A stretch of DNA of 64,000 nt. It comes from Petrolisthes cinctipes (taxonomy: Eukaryota; Arthropoda; Malacostraca; Decapoda; Porcellanidae). The DNA is taken from the NCBI GenBank assembly GCA_033782935.1, contig JAWQEG010000082.1:1736001-1800000 (forward strand), given 5' to 3'. Under the pieces are notes generated by a model that was not told the origin of the DNA, did no database searches, and worked only from the letters and a program-made list of their open reading frames with translations. Below are positions 12,187 through 21,900 of the stretch, in pieces. The translations under genes and the position numbers were made by a program. Numbering within the stretch: position 1 is the stretch's first letter; each line of letters starts with the position of its first letter.

Positions 12187-13173
12187 TTAAATCACCCGAC
12201 CTTTTCTCTTCGGGCGGCCCCTCCCCCCCATGTGTCTCCCGCGGGGACCCTGGGGAATAGAAGGTGGAGTACCCATAGCCACACAGGGGGTAGGGGAGAG
12301 CGAGTGGAACAGGTACCTCGTCCTGAAGGAGGAAGTGGACGCCCAGCCCCCCAAATCCCTGACCCTCTCCACCAAGTGAGTCCTGAGGAAGGCGAGGGAG
12401 GCGGCCACGCTCCTAACGCTGTGAGCCCTCGGGGCGTGTCCGGGATCCCCGTTCTCTATCACTCGGCAGAGAAGGCGAGCGATTGACCTAGGGAAGAGAG
12501 GGTTACCGGACCTAGAGTTGTAGAAGAGGTGGTCCGGAGAAGCCCCTCTCGTCGCCTCCACGTATGCAACAAAGGCGTGGACTGGGCAGAGGGGGTGGAA
12601 ATTTCCATCCCTCAGGAACGAGGGTACTGCGAGAGGGCCAATTCTGTCGTCAGCCTGCTCGTTCTTAGCTAGAAAAGCAGGAGAGGGGGAAATGGTTAAG
12701 GAAGTAAGGTTAGGGGTTACTGAAGAAAAGGCTGTGTGACGGGTCAGGGCTGCCAACTGAGAAGCCCTGTAACCTGTAGCTAAGGCGAGCAGGAAGAGAG
12801 CTTTCTGGAGGAGGTGACAAACCTCCAGAGGGACCCCCTCGAAGGTCAGGTAGGAAAGGACACGATGAAGGGACCAGGAGGGTGTCTGGGCCCGGTGAGG
12901 TGCGGTCGCCGCCCGAATCCCCATCCTCAGGAGAGAGAGAGGCCTCTCCGAAACCTTAATGTTAAAACCCAGGAGGAGGGGATCAGACAGGGCTGCGTGA
13001 TGCGCAAGCACCGTCGCCGGGGCCCTGTTGGTGGAATCGGCGAGCCACGTGAGGAATTCCAGGACTGTGTCCTCCGAGATGACCCTGGAGGGGTGTCTTC
13101 GCAAGAAGTCCTGGAATCTTTTCCAGCACGATTCGTATTGTCGCACCGAAGACTGACGATGAGCCCTCAACAT
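12187..13173 (-). CDS. Tyrosine recombinase (integrase) of the DIRS element
   Basis: This enzyme is expected to insert the circular DNA copy by strand exchange through a covalent tyrosine-DNA intermediate in the nucleus. From the ATG at 13173-13171 it has 328 residues. The catalytic set is visible: Arg136 in ATGYRASQL (12768), His251 and Arg254 in AHSVRS (12423, 12414), Trp277 in GGWAS, and Tyr287 in FRTRYLF (12315). The N-terminal half has the helical SSVRQYESCWKRFQDFL pattern of a core-binding domain. The ATG overlaps the pol stop (ATGTTGA). However, the same frame stays open far upstream, and recombinase-like sequence (LSKRFTKETVDK) precedes this ATG, so the true N-terminus may be longer and begin by -1 frameshifting or splicing. 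The basic tail GRGRPKRKGR resembles a nuclear localisation signal. Confidence 0.88.
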   Translation of the reverse strand: MLRAHRQSSVRQYESCWKRFQDFLRRHPSRVISEDTVLEFLTWLADSTNRAPATVLAHHAALSDPLLLGFNIKVSERPLSLLRMGIRAATAPHRAQTPSWSLHRVLSYLTFEGVPLEVCHLLQKALFLLALATGYRASQLAALTRHTAFSSVTPNLTSLTISPSPAFLAKNEQADDRIGPLAVPSFLRDGNFHPLCPVHAFVAYVEATRGASPDHLFYNSRSGNPLFPRSIARLLCRVIENGDPGHAPRAHSVRSVAASLAFLRTHLVERVRDLGGWASTSSFRTRYLFHSLSPTPCVAMGTPPSIPQGPRGRHMGGRGRPKRKGRVI

Positions 13174-15475
13174 CTTGTCCACTGTCTCCTTAGTGAACCT
13201 TTTGCTGAGGACTCCCCGTAGAAACTCCAAGCGTGTAGTTTCAGTGACGCTTGGAGTGGTGCAGACAGGGTGCTGGAGAGGCACGCCGATCCCAACTGAA
13301 GGGGATGAGGGCACCACCGGGACAACTCTCCGAACCACAGCTGTGCTAGCCAGAGGGGGGCTATGAGGAGAACCCTCCCCCTGAAAGTGCGCAGCTTGAG
13401 GATCGCCTTCAGGAGGACTGAAGTGGCTGGGGGTGGGAAGAGGTAGAGATGACCCCACCTGTTCCAGTCCTCCGTGAAGGCGTCCGGGCCTCCCGCCTCT
13501 GTTCTGGATGAGAAAGTCAGGAACAGAGGGAGTAGGGCCGTGGATGGGGAGGCGAATAGGTCCACATCCGGTGTCCCGTAGCGAAGGCAGAGAGACTCGA
13601 ACACAAGGGGACGCAGTTGCCACTCGACTGACGTCCCCCTGAACCTGGATAGGGCGTCCGCCCAATCGTTCTCCCGCCCTGGCACGTAGCGGGCCGAGAG
13701 GTGAATGTCCCTCTTGGCCGCTATTGCGAAAATCTGTTCTGACAGGGACAGGAGAATTTCCGACCGTACGGTGCCCTGTTTCTGTAGGCACTGCACGGCC
13801 GCAACGTTGTCCATATCGAAGCGGACGCCTATCCTGGCAAACTGAGGGTGTCTGTTGAGCCATTCCTTCGCTACCATCAACTCCCGGGCGTTGATGAGCA
13901 GTAGCCTTTCCCCTTCCTTCCATCCCCCGCACCGTTGGTGTCCCAGGCAAGACTGGTATCCCCAGCCTACGTCCGATGCGTCTGTCGCCACCGTGATCCC
14001 CGGGGGAGGGAACACCCAGGGGACCCGCTGACGCAGGGCACCGGGACGTAGCCAGGGGCGAAGGAGGCGGTGGAGAGAGGGGGACACTTGCCTGGGAAGG
14101 TCCCTGTGTGCGGGGGACAGGTGGAGGTTTACCTCCCGCGTCAGCCTCCTGTGTTTCAATCGTCCCAGGGGCATTGCAGGGGCCGCGAAATTTAGGGACC
14201 CGAGCAATGATTCCCACTGGCGGCGAGAGAAAGTACGGGAAAAATGCGCCTGGCGGACGTGGCGGAGGGTCCGGCGGGCGTTGTCTGGAGCGAGAGAGAG
14301 GGTGGCCGAAAGAGAGTCCCACTCTATTCCTAGCCAACACAGCTTGCGAGTGGGGGTGAGAGAGGACTTGGGGATGTTCAACAGGAACCCCATTTCCTCT
14401 AGCACTCCCCTCGCTACCCGGACGTTGTTTGCTACCTGCTCCTTGGAAGGGGCGTGAAGCAACCAATCGTCCAGGTACATGAGGGTGGGGACACCCGCCT
14501 CTGCCAGACGGGATGCCACCACCCTCACGAGTTTTGTGAAGACTCGCGGAGCTAGAGAAAGACCGAAAGGGAGCCTGGTAAACTGGAACGTCTCGGTCCC
14601 CACCTGGAAGGCCAGAAAGCGGCGAAACCTGGGGTGGATCGGGACATGCCAGTACGCATCCTTGAGATCCAGGGATGCTAACCAGTCTCCCTTCCTCAGA
14701 ACTGTGCGGACCTGAGCAACCGAAACCATCCTGAAATGTAACGTTTTCACGAATTTGTTTAGCTTGCTCAGGTCCATCACCAATCTCGTTTTTCCCTGGT
14801 CCTTTTTGGGGACCGTGAATAAACGAGAAAGAAAGACCCTTCCCGTCGCCCGCTCCACTACCCCTTTTTCCCGCATTTCTAACACATGCGGGACGACCGA
14901 AAGTGACACTTTGGTTGAGGCAGGAGGTAGACGTAGTGGCTGTAACGGGAGAAGACAGGTGTCAGTGAGAGTACCGTTAATCCTAATCCCCCGGGGCCCG
15001 AGGGACCCGGGGGTGGTTGGGGGGTGAATGACAGGAGAGGCAGAGATTTTGACCGCAAGGGAAAATCTGATTTTGACCTAACGGTAGCCCAAGGACGGGA
15101 TTAGGCATAATTCATATGTCAGAAAGTAAAGATGACAGTTACTCACCGGAACAGTAATCCAGGGCCATGACAGGCCCTGGCGAATTATCCTTGCTGCCCA
15201 GCCGTGGGTGGGCCAGGCTGCTGACCACCCTGTGAGGCAGCCCAGAGTGGGACCCTCAAGCGGCACGGTCCTTCTGGGCGGGGTGGTTGAAGGAGGACTT
15301 GGGCTTCGAGTAGGACTTGGAGCCCTGTCCCCTTCCTCGAAACGGCTGCTGGCCCCTCTGGGAGGGCCTGTTGTGTGCTCTCGGGGGAGTGGGATAGGAG
15401 GGCCTCGGTAGCCTGGAGGGCTGGGAGGGCCTCCGGGGCTGGTAGGCTGGTCTGGCTGGCTGTGGGGCACGTGGC
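13167..15475 (-). CDS. Pol: reverse transcriptase, RNase H and Dam-like methyltransferase
   Basis: Pol would copy the element RNA into DNA. The frame is two exons, 15475-15147 and 15077-13167, separated by a 69-bp intron whose removal keeps phase 0 (WITVP joined to VKIRF). The start is unresolved, because the first exon overlaps the end of gag in the +1 frame and Pol-like sequence begins near 15260 (TLGCLTGWSAAW). Reverse transcriptase motifs are SLDLKDAY (Asp codon at 14669), RLPFGLSLAP and YLDDWLL (14477-14457). RNase H residues are Asp in VATDAS (13982), Glu in NAREL (13883), Asp in DMDN (13811) and Asp in WADALSR (13658). From about 13583 to 13320 lies VDLFAS, DAF, W, FPPP and IAPLW, the pattern of the Dam-like region in DIRS elements. 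Its usual catalytic motif appears only as FPPP, so methylating activity is uncertain. I see no internal stop. Confidence 0.88.
15078..15146 (-). other. Predicted intron 4 within pol (69 bp)
   Basis: The donor is GTTCCG|GTGAGTAAC and the acceptor is GGGCTACCGTTAG|GTC. Both exons are in phase 0, so WITVP joins VKIRF. Without removal, the pol frame stops at the TAG that forms the acceptor. The frame on both sides resembles the region before the reverse transcriptase core, which supports the join. The intron is short and its pyrimidine tract is weak. Confidence 0.7.
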
Positions 15476-18015
15476 CTATGGACAAACAGAATGATTAGGA
15501 ACCAAAGTAGACCCGAAAATCCTTTCATTTCACCCCCGTGACAACTCGGGTAAGACGAACACGAGAGGTACTTACTTGGAGGTGGAGGGTTTTGGTAAAT
15601 TGATTACCGCTGGGAGGGAGGCGAAGATCGTGTCTGTCGCCGGTTGGTCAAAGAGGGCGGGGGACAAGGGGGCAGCTCGCACCACTCCCCTCTGTGCCAT
15701 CTCCGGCGCAGATTTAGCCGCCGCCTGGCGGGCTGCCAGTCTCGCCTCGGAGAACGCCTTCGCCTCCTCCCGCATGAAGTGGGTCGCCATCGCCGCCACG
15801 CCCTCCATCACGGTGGCCATGGAAGAGAGGGTGTCACTGTAAGGGGTAAACAAGGAAAAAACCGAGCGAACCCGGGGATAAGTACCCGGGAGTAACAGAG
15901 AGACCCTCTACCCAGTATCCCTAAAAAACATGACACACGAGTAAGGTACTCACGCTAGCTGTACACCCGACATCTCGTGGTAGGAGTTGGTTAGGGCGTT
16001 GAGGCAGTCCCTAATCAACGAGGCGGCTGCTCCCGTGGAGATGGTGTGGGCCAACTCAAGACGGGTAGCAGACTCCGCCTGTCGCAACTTGCCATCGGGC
16101 TCCTTCAGCTGATAGGGGACCGGGGGCTCCTTCTCCGTCTTCCACAGGCACTCCCTCAAGCCCGGGGGGGCCCGGGAATGAGGGAGGATGACGGGGAAAG
16201 ACGGAGGAGGGGGCTTCCTGGGCGCGTTGTTTCTCTGGTGGTCCAGGGACTTAAGGAGAAGGGCTGGAATGTCCAGGTCCCCTTCGCCCTTATCCCCCGG
16301 GAAGTACGCGTCCGGGGAAAGGAGGAGAGCCGTGTTACCGTGGGAGCGGTCAATCCTCCAAGCCCCGGACAAGTGTAGCTGGCTGTACTCCACCAGAAAA
16401 CCCATCGCGTCCAGGGTCGCCGCAGAGGACACCCTAGATGAAGTGGGTACGGGCGCTGAGATAGGACGGACCTTGTAGAAGGGAATAGCCTCGCCCTTCT
16501 CATCCGCCCCCCACTTCACCACGACGTCATCCCTCCGGATCCACACGTCTGGTTGAGCCGTGTCCGGAGACCAAGCCACCAGTCTGCCCTCCACCGAAGA
16601 GTGGGTCCAGGTAGGAGGGAGAAGAGACCAAGAGTAGGGAAGGTATCCGTCTCCCGAAGGAGGGGGTGACGGGGACGGAGGTGCGGAGGTAACCAACTCC
16701 TCAGCTACGTCCCCCGATGGAGACTCGAGCCCCGGGGAAACGGGAGGCACGAAAAGGACTCCCACATCCCCGGGAGGACTCGCGTCCTCGACGGGAGCAG
16801 CAGCGGGAGGCGGGGGAACAGGAGCGGGTTCCGTAGCGACAGCCGGAGGCTGCGCGACGGAAGCCCCAGGAAAAGCGTGAGGAATAAGGGCGTGGAAGAA
16901 CTTAACTATCTTCCTCGACGAGGGGCTGTCCCCCCCCCGCTTACCCTTGCGGGATTTGCGGGCGGGCGAAGGAGAGCTCCCCGACGACGAAGAAGAGGAA
17001 GAGGACGACGAAGAAGAGGAGGAAGGAGAACGGCGACGAGCACGGGACTTCCTGGAGTGGCGGGACCTCTTAGCTGAACGCTTGTGTCCTCTAGAGAGGC
17101 CTGAGGAGCCAGCTCTAGCAGGAGGCGAAGCTGGGGGTTCCCTGCTGGGCCCTTGTACCGGTGAGGCAGTCGGGAGAACCAGCGCGACAGACTCACTCGT
17201 TTCCCGGGGGGATAAGCCCCGAGAAGGAGTCGTAGTACCGCCTAGGGAAGGAGGCTCAATCTCTCGGGCCTCAGGAGGTTCTAGCCCCTGAGACTCCGAG
17301 AGACAGGAAGAAGGGTAACGGGTCCTGAATAAACCCAGGTCCGCTCCCAAAATCGGGTCCACCCACGCCAAAGAAGAACCGTCTCGTTTGTGGGCCATTC
17401 TCCTAGCCCTCGTCCACGCCATACGAAAAGAAGCAAGGGCAGGGAGCTTGGAGCGGGCAGAAGGGGAGGTAACCCGACACAACTCAGCCCAGGGGCGGCA
17501 CACACCACACGCCAAAGGGTCGTAACCCAAGGGAGTGAAGCAGGGTGCGTGAGGTGAACAGTGCAGGTGTCCGTCAGGCGAGACCCGCACGGTACATCCT
17601 GAGGCAGCACAAAGGGCACGAGTAGGCTGGGGGAGAAAAGAATACACAAACATGGGTTAACACGTGCAAACACTGGAACACAGAAGACACGAAACCCATC
17701 CTCCCCGAATGAAAAAAGCGCGGGACACGCCCGCTGAACCTGGGGACCAGGACACGATCCCCCACACTCGCGCAGCCGCCCAGGGAAAAACCCCGTAAAA
17801 CCAAAACCGTCCGCCACATGGAGCGGGTAAATAAGGGCCCCCCGGACAGAAAGAACCAGAAGGAGGGGTAGGAGGGGACCCGATAGCCTGAGAAGAAACA
17901 CTCCAGGCTGAAAATAATGGAAAAACCCCAAAAATAAAATAAAAAACCCCCGCCCGGGAGAGGAAGAGAGAACCAGGGCACAATTCTCACTCCCCCTTAC
18001 CGAGAGGGGACACAT
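15256..18015 (-). CDS. Gag-like protein, spliced from four predicted exons
   Basis: This is the putative structural, RNA-binding protein. Predicted exons are 18015-18001 (MCPLS), 17626-15954, 15836-15576 and 15475-15256. Joined, they give 2169 bp, or 722 residues and a TGA stop, with every junction in phase. The first exon is the least certain. The N-terminus has a cysteine/histidine cluster (CAASGC, DGHLHC, then CGVCRPW) as in other DIRS gag proteins, possibly binding zinc. A strongly basic Arg/Ser region and a polyserine run lie at about 17080-16965, followed by proline-rich sequence. The middle part (LLPPTWTHSSVEGRL to YHEMSGVQLA) and exon 3 (alanine-rich helices) look folded. The last exon is Pro/Arg/Gln-rich, ending in QRGQQPFRGRGQGSKSYSKPK, an RGG-like RNA-binding tail. 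No enzymatic motif is seen. The call rests on position and composition. Confidence 0.75.
15476..15575 (-). other. Predicted intron 3 of gag (100 bp)
   Basis: The donor is CTCCAA|GTAAGTACC, a perfect consensus, and the acceptor is CTGTTTGTCCATAG|GCC. The split codon AA+G restores lysine and gives STSK-PRAPQ in frame. The unspliced frame would end at the TAA inside the donor. An ATG in the pol frame (15485-15483) lies just inside this intron, so intron-retaining RNA could start pol separately. Confidence 0.78.
15837..15953 (-). other. Predicted intron 2 of gag (117 bp)
   Basis: The donor is CTAGC|GTGAGTACC and the acceptor is TTTACCCCTTACAG|TGACACC. The split codon GC+T restores alanine and the reading frame continues as VQLA-DTLSS. 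Unspliced RNA would stop at the TGA two bases into the donor motif, so splicing is needed for the third gag exon. Confidence 0.75.
17627..18000 (-). other. Predicted intron 1 of gag (374 bp)
   Basis: On the minus strand the donor is TCG|GTAAGG and the acceptor is TTTTCTCCCCCAG|CC, with a good pyrimidine tract. Joining is phase 0 and puts an ATG with five codons in front of the conserved cysteine cluster. Without it the gag frame would begin inside the pyrimidine tract. The acceptor is convincing. Another donor further upstream (CACGTG|GTGAGC, near 18065) is an alternative that would pair with a noncoding or non-ATG exon. Confidence 0.55.
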
Positions 18016-18427
18016 AATAATCGGGGAAGGCAAGAGGAAGGGTTGCAAAGACCCCATGTGCTCACCACGTGGGGCGGAGAAGTCCCACGTGGCGCCCACT
18101 AACCTCGCTAAAAAAACCCAGAAACCCCGATAAAATATACACGAAGCATGTACTAGTGGCAGGAGGGACAGTGAAAGGGGGGACAGACGGAGAAAAACTC
18201 CGAAAACAGGGGCTGAAAAGCCCCCTTCGCTTAAGGAAAAGACTAAGTCCTAACGAAGAAAAAAAACCCCATAAACACCTAAAACCCTCCTAGAAAACAC
18301 ACATGAAACATCTGCAAAGCAGGCTAGCCACTAGAACACAAAAGAAAAAATTAGCAAGAACATTCGACACAATACCATAGCGTAGCAGCGAGGAGCGTAG
18401 ATGTTGACTGAGACGTGTTCCGCGACA
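18016..18427 (-). other. 5' leader of the DIRS element
   Basis: Between the 5' inverted repeat and the proposed first gag ATG I see no gene. The strand contains T-rich stretches and a possible acceptor-donor pair: TTTTTTTTAGCGAGGTTAG near 18104 and CACGTG|GTGAGC near 18065. An extra noncoding exon is therefore possible. A longer minus-strand frame that runs from 18099 through 17281 reads across predicted intron 1 and is not treated as a gene. Confidence 0.45.
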
Positions 18428-18649
18428 GAGTGGGCGAGCGGTATTCAGCGGAGGAAGGGCTTAATACCTCACCTCACCACCACCAGGTGGCTCCACTATC
18501 AGTACAGCGCCAGATTTGAATTTTATTTACTTCTGATAAACGTCACGGAATTGACCCTTCCAACCCAGATTATGCCTATACGGGGCCTGGGCTTGTGAAG
18601 GGGCCTATTCTATAGCAAACAGCTGTGCTGGTTTCACTATACCAATAAT
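18428..18649 (-). repeat. 5' inverted terminal repeat of the DIRS element
   Basis: On the minus strand the element begins with ATTATTGGTATAGTGAAACC. The part 18637-18428 is the reverse complement of 11245-11454. I see two mismatches, one near the TTTATCAGAAG motif and one in the AAGCCCTTCC motif. The outermost 38 bp (18612-18649) are also complementary to the inner half of the internal complementary region at 11572-11609. In DIRS elements the 5' repeat is expected to contain the promoter, but I cannot point to a defined promoter motif here. Confidence 0.93.
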
Positions 18650-18969
18650 CGATATTTTAGGTGCCCAAAGTCGATATCTCAAATTCAGGCCCAAAACACC
18701 CTAAAATTCGATATTTTGGGGTCCCAGAAGCGAACTGTACATGCCTACTCCGTGTTAGAGTATTTTCAAAATACAGGCCCAAAACATACTGAAAATCGAT
18801 CTTTTAGGTGCCCAAAAGTCGATATGTGCATGCATCTTCTGTACCCGTTTATATCTCAAATTCAGGCTCCAAACACCCGAAAATTTGATATTTTATGGTC
18901 CAAGAAGCGATCTGTACATGCCTACTCAGATGCAGGCCCAAAACATGCTAAAAATCGATATTTTAGATA

Positions 18970-21900
18970 CCCAAATTGGACATGTGTATGCATCTTCTTC
19001 ACTCGTTTATATCTCAAATTCAACATCATAACACCCGAAAATTCGATAATTTTGGGTCCCAGAAGCGATCTGTACATGTCTAGTCAGTGCTAGAATGTTT
19101 TCAAAATATAGGCTCAAAACATGCTAAAAATCGATATTTTAAGTCTCCAAAGTCGATATGTGCATGCATCTTCTGTACCCGTTTATATCTCAAATTCAGG
19201 CTCAAAACACCCGAAAATTCGATATTTTTGGGTCCCAGAAGCGATCTGTACATGCCTACTCCTAGTTAGAGTATTTTCAAAATACAGGCCCAAAACATGC
19301 TGAAAATCGATCTTTTAGGTGCCCAAAGTCAATATGAGCATGCATCTTCTGTACCCGTTTATATCTCAAATTCAGGCTCAAAACACCCGAAAATTCGGCA
19401 TTTTTTGGTCCTAGAAGAGATCTGTACATCCCTACTCCTTGTTAGAATGTTTTCAAGATACAGACCCAAAACATGCTCAAAATCGATATTTTAGGTGCCC
19501 AAAAGTCGATATGTGCATGCATCTTATGTACCCGTTTATATCTCAAATTCAGGCTCAAAACCCCCGAAAATTCGATATTTTGGGGTCCCTGAAGTGATCT
19601 GTACATGCCTACTTAGTGCTAGAATATTTTCAAAATATAGGCCCAAAACATGCTAAAAATCGATATTTTAGGTGCCCAAAGTCGATATTTCAAATTAAGG
19701 CCCAAAACACCCGAAAATTCGATATTTTGGGGTCCCAGAAGCGAACTGTACATGCCTACTCCGTGTTAGAGTATTTTCAAAATACAGGCCCAAAACATAC
19801 TGAAAATCGACCTTTTAGGTGCCCAAAAGTCAATATGTGCATGCATCATCTGTACCCGTTTATATCTCAAATTCAGGCTCCAAACACCCGAAAATTCGAT
19901 ATTTTGGGGTCCCTGAAGCGATCTGTACATGCCTTCTCAAATGCAGGCCCATAACATGCTGAAAATCGATATTTTAGGTGCCCAAAGTCAACATGTGTAT
20001 GTTTCTTCTACACTCGTTTATATCTCAAATTCAACCTCAAAACACCCGAAAATTTGATAATTTTGGGTCACAGAAACGATCTGTACATGTCTAGTCAGTG
20101 CTAGAATGTTTTCAAAATATAGGCTCAAAACATGCTAAAAATCGATATTTTAAGTGTCCAAAGTCGATATGTGCATGCATCTTCTGTACCCGTTTATATC
20201 TCAAATTCAGGCTCAAAACACCCGAAAATTCGATATTTTTGGGTCCCAGAAGCGAACTGTACATGCCTACTCCGTGTTAGAGTATTTTCAAAATACAGGC
20301 CCAAAACATGCTGAAAATCGATATTTTAGGTGCCCAAAGTCAATATGTGCATGCATCTTATGTACCCGTTTATATCTCAAATTCAGGCTCAAAACACCCG
20401 AAAATTCGATATTTTGGGGTCCCAGAAGCGATCTGTGCATGCCTACTCAGTGCTAGAATATTTTCAAAATATAGGCCCAAAACGTGCTAAAAATCGATAT
20501 TTTAGGTGCCCAAAGTCGATATCTCAAATTTAGGTCCAAAACACCCAAAAACTCGATATTTTGGGGTCCCAGAAGCGATCTGTACATGCCTACTCAGTGC
20601 TAGAATGTTTTCAAAATACCGGCCCAAAACGTGCTGAAAATCGATATTTTAAGTGTCCAAAGTCGATATGTGCATGCATCTTCTGTATCCGTTTATATCT
20701 CAAATTCAGGCTCAAAAGACCCGAAAATTCGGTATTTTTGGGTCCCAGAAGCGATCTGTACATCCCTACTCCTAGTTAAAATGTTTTCAAGATACAGACC
20801 CAAAACATGCTCAAAATCGATATTTTAGGTGCCCAAAGTCAACATGTGTATGCATCTTCTGCACTCGTTTATATCTCAAATTCAACCTCAAAACACCTGA
20901 AAATTTGATAATTTTGGGTCCCAGAAGCGATCTGTACATGTCTAGTCAGTGTTAGAATGTTTTAAAAATATATGCTTAAAACATGCTAAAAATCGATATT
21001 TTAAGTGTCCAAAGTCGATATGTGCATGCCTCTTCTGTACCCGTTTATATCTCAAATTCAGGCTCCAAACACCCGAAAATTCGATATTTTGGGGTCCCAG
21101 AAGCGATCTGTACATGCCTACTCAGTGCTAGAATGTTTTCAAAAGACAGGCCCAAAACGTGCTGAAAATCGATATTTTAAGTGTCCAAAGTCGATATGTG
21201 CATGCATCTTCTGTACCCGTTTATATCTCAAATTCAGGCTCAAAACACCCGAAAATTCGGTATTTTTGGGTCCCAGAAGCGATCTGTACATCCCTACTCC
21301 TAGTTAGAATGTTTTCAAGATACAGACCCAAAACATGCTCGAAATCGATATTTTAGGTGCCCAAAAGTCGATATGTGCATGCATCTTCTGTACCCGTTTA
21401 TATCTCAAATTCAGGCTCAAAACACCCGAAAATTCGATATTTTGGGGTCCCAGAAGCGATCTGTACATGCCTACTCAGTGCTAGAATATTTTCAAAATAT
21501 AGGCCCAAAACATGCTAAAAATCGATATTTTAGGTGCCCAAAGTCGATATCTCCAATTCAGGCCAAAAACACCCCAAAATTCGATATTTTGGGGTCCCAG
21601 AAGCAATCTGTACATGCCTACTCCGTGTTAGAGTATTTTCAATATACAGGCCCAAAACATACTGAAAATCGATCTTTTAGGTGCCCAAAAGTCGATATGT
21701 GGATGCATCTTCTGTACCCGTTTATATCTCAAATTCAGGCTCAAAACACCCGAAAATTCGATATTTTGGGGTCCCAGAAGCGATCTGTACATGCCTACTC
21801 AGATGCAGGCCCAAAACAAGCTGAAAATCGATATTTTAGGTGCCCAAAGTCAACATGTGTATGCATCTTATGCACTCGTTTATATCTCAAATTCAACCTC

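Larger units (their letters stand above)
11198..18649 (-). mobile_element. Complete DIRS-like tyrosine-recombinase retrotransposon
   Basis: A 7452-bp GC-richer element interrupts the satellite. It carries gag, reverse transcriptase, RNase H, a Dam-like region and a tyrosine recombinase, all on the minus strand, so its 5' end is at 18649. The ends are inverted repeats of 210 bp (18637-18428 against 11245-11454) with two mismatches that I can see. The 3' end has a longer outer tip. An internal complementary region at 11508-11609 is complementary to both tips. This set of ends, with no direct target duplication, is the DIRS-1 plan. The edge is ambiguous by 2 bp because AT occurs at both borders (11196-11197 and 18648-18649). 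Ngaro-type elements have split direct repeats instead, and Cryptons lack reverse transcriptase, so both are less likely. Confidence 0.95.

Noticed and set aside
13174..14466. N-terminal 430 residues of the long minus-strand frame ending at 12187
   Set aside because: This part overlaps the reverse transcriptase and RNase H coding sequence in another frame and is Pro/Arg/Gly-rich, as expected for an antiphase reading of GC-rich DNA. Only the segment from roughly 13290 onward resembles a recombinase.
12232..17291. Plus-strand open frames inside the element (for example 12814-13221, 16046-16378 and 16947-17291)
   Set aside because: They lie opposite the gag, pol and recombinase genes and have acidic or arginine-rich low-complexity translations that mirror the coding strand. 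No motif was found.
17281..18099. 272-codon minus-strand frame upstream of gag
   Set aside because: It has no ATG at its start, reads through predicted intron 1 and then runs in a different frame over gag exon 2. Its composition (Phe/Leu/Pro-rich from pyrimidine tracts) is not protein-like.
11198..18649. LTR retrotransposon or Ngaro-type element
   Set aside because: There are no direct long terminal repeats and no DDE integrase. Ends are inverted with an internal complementary region, whereas Ngaro elements have split direct repeats.
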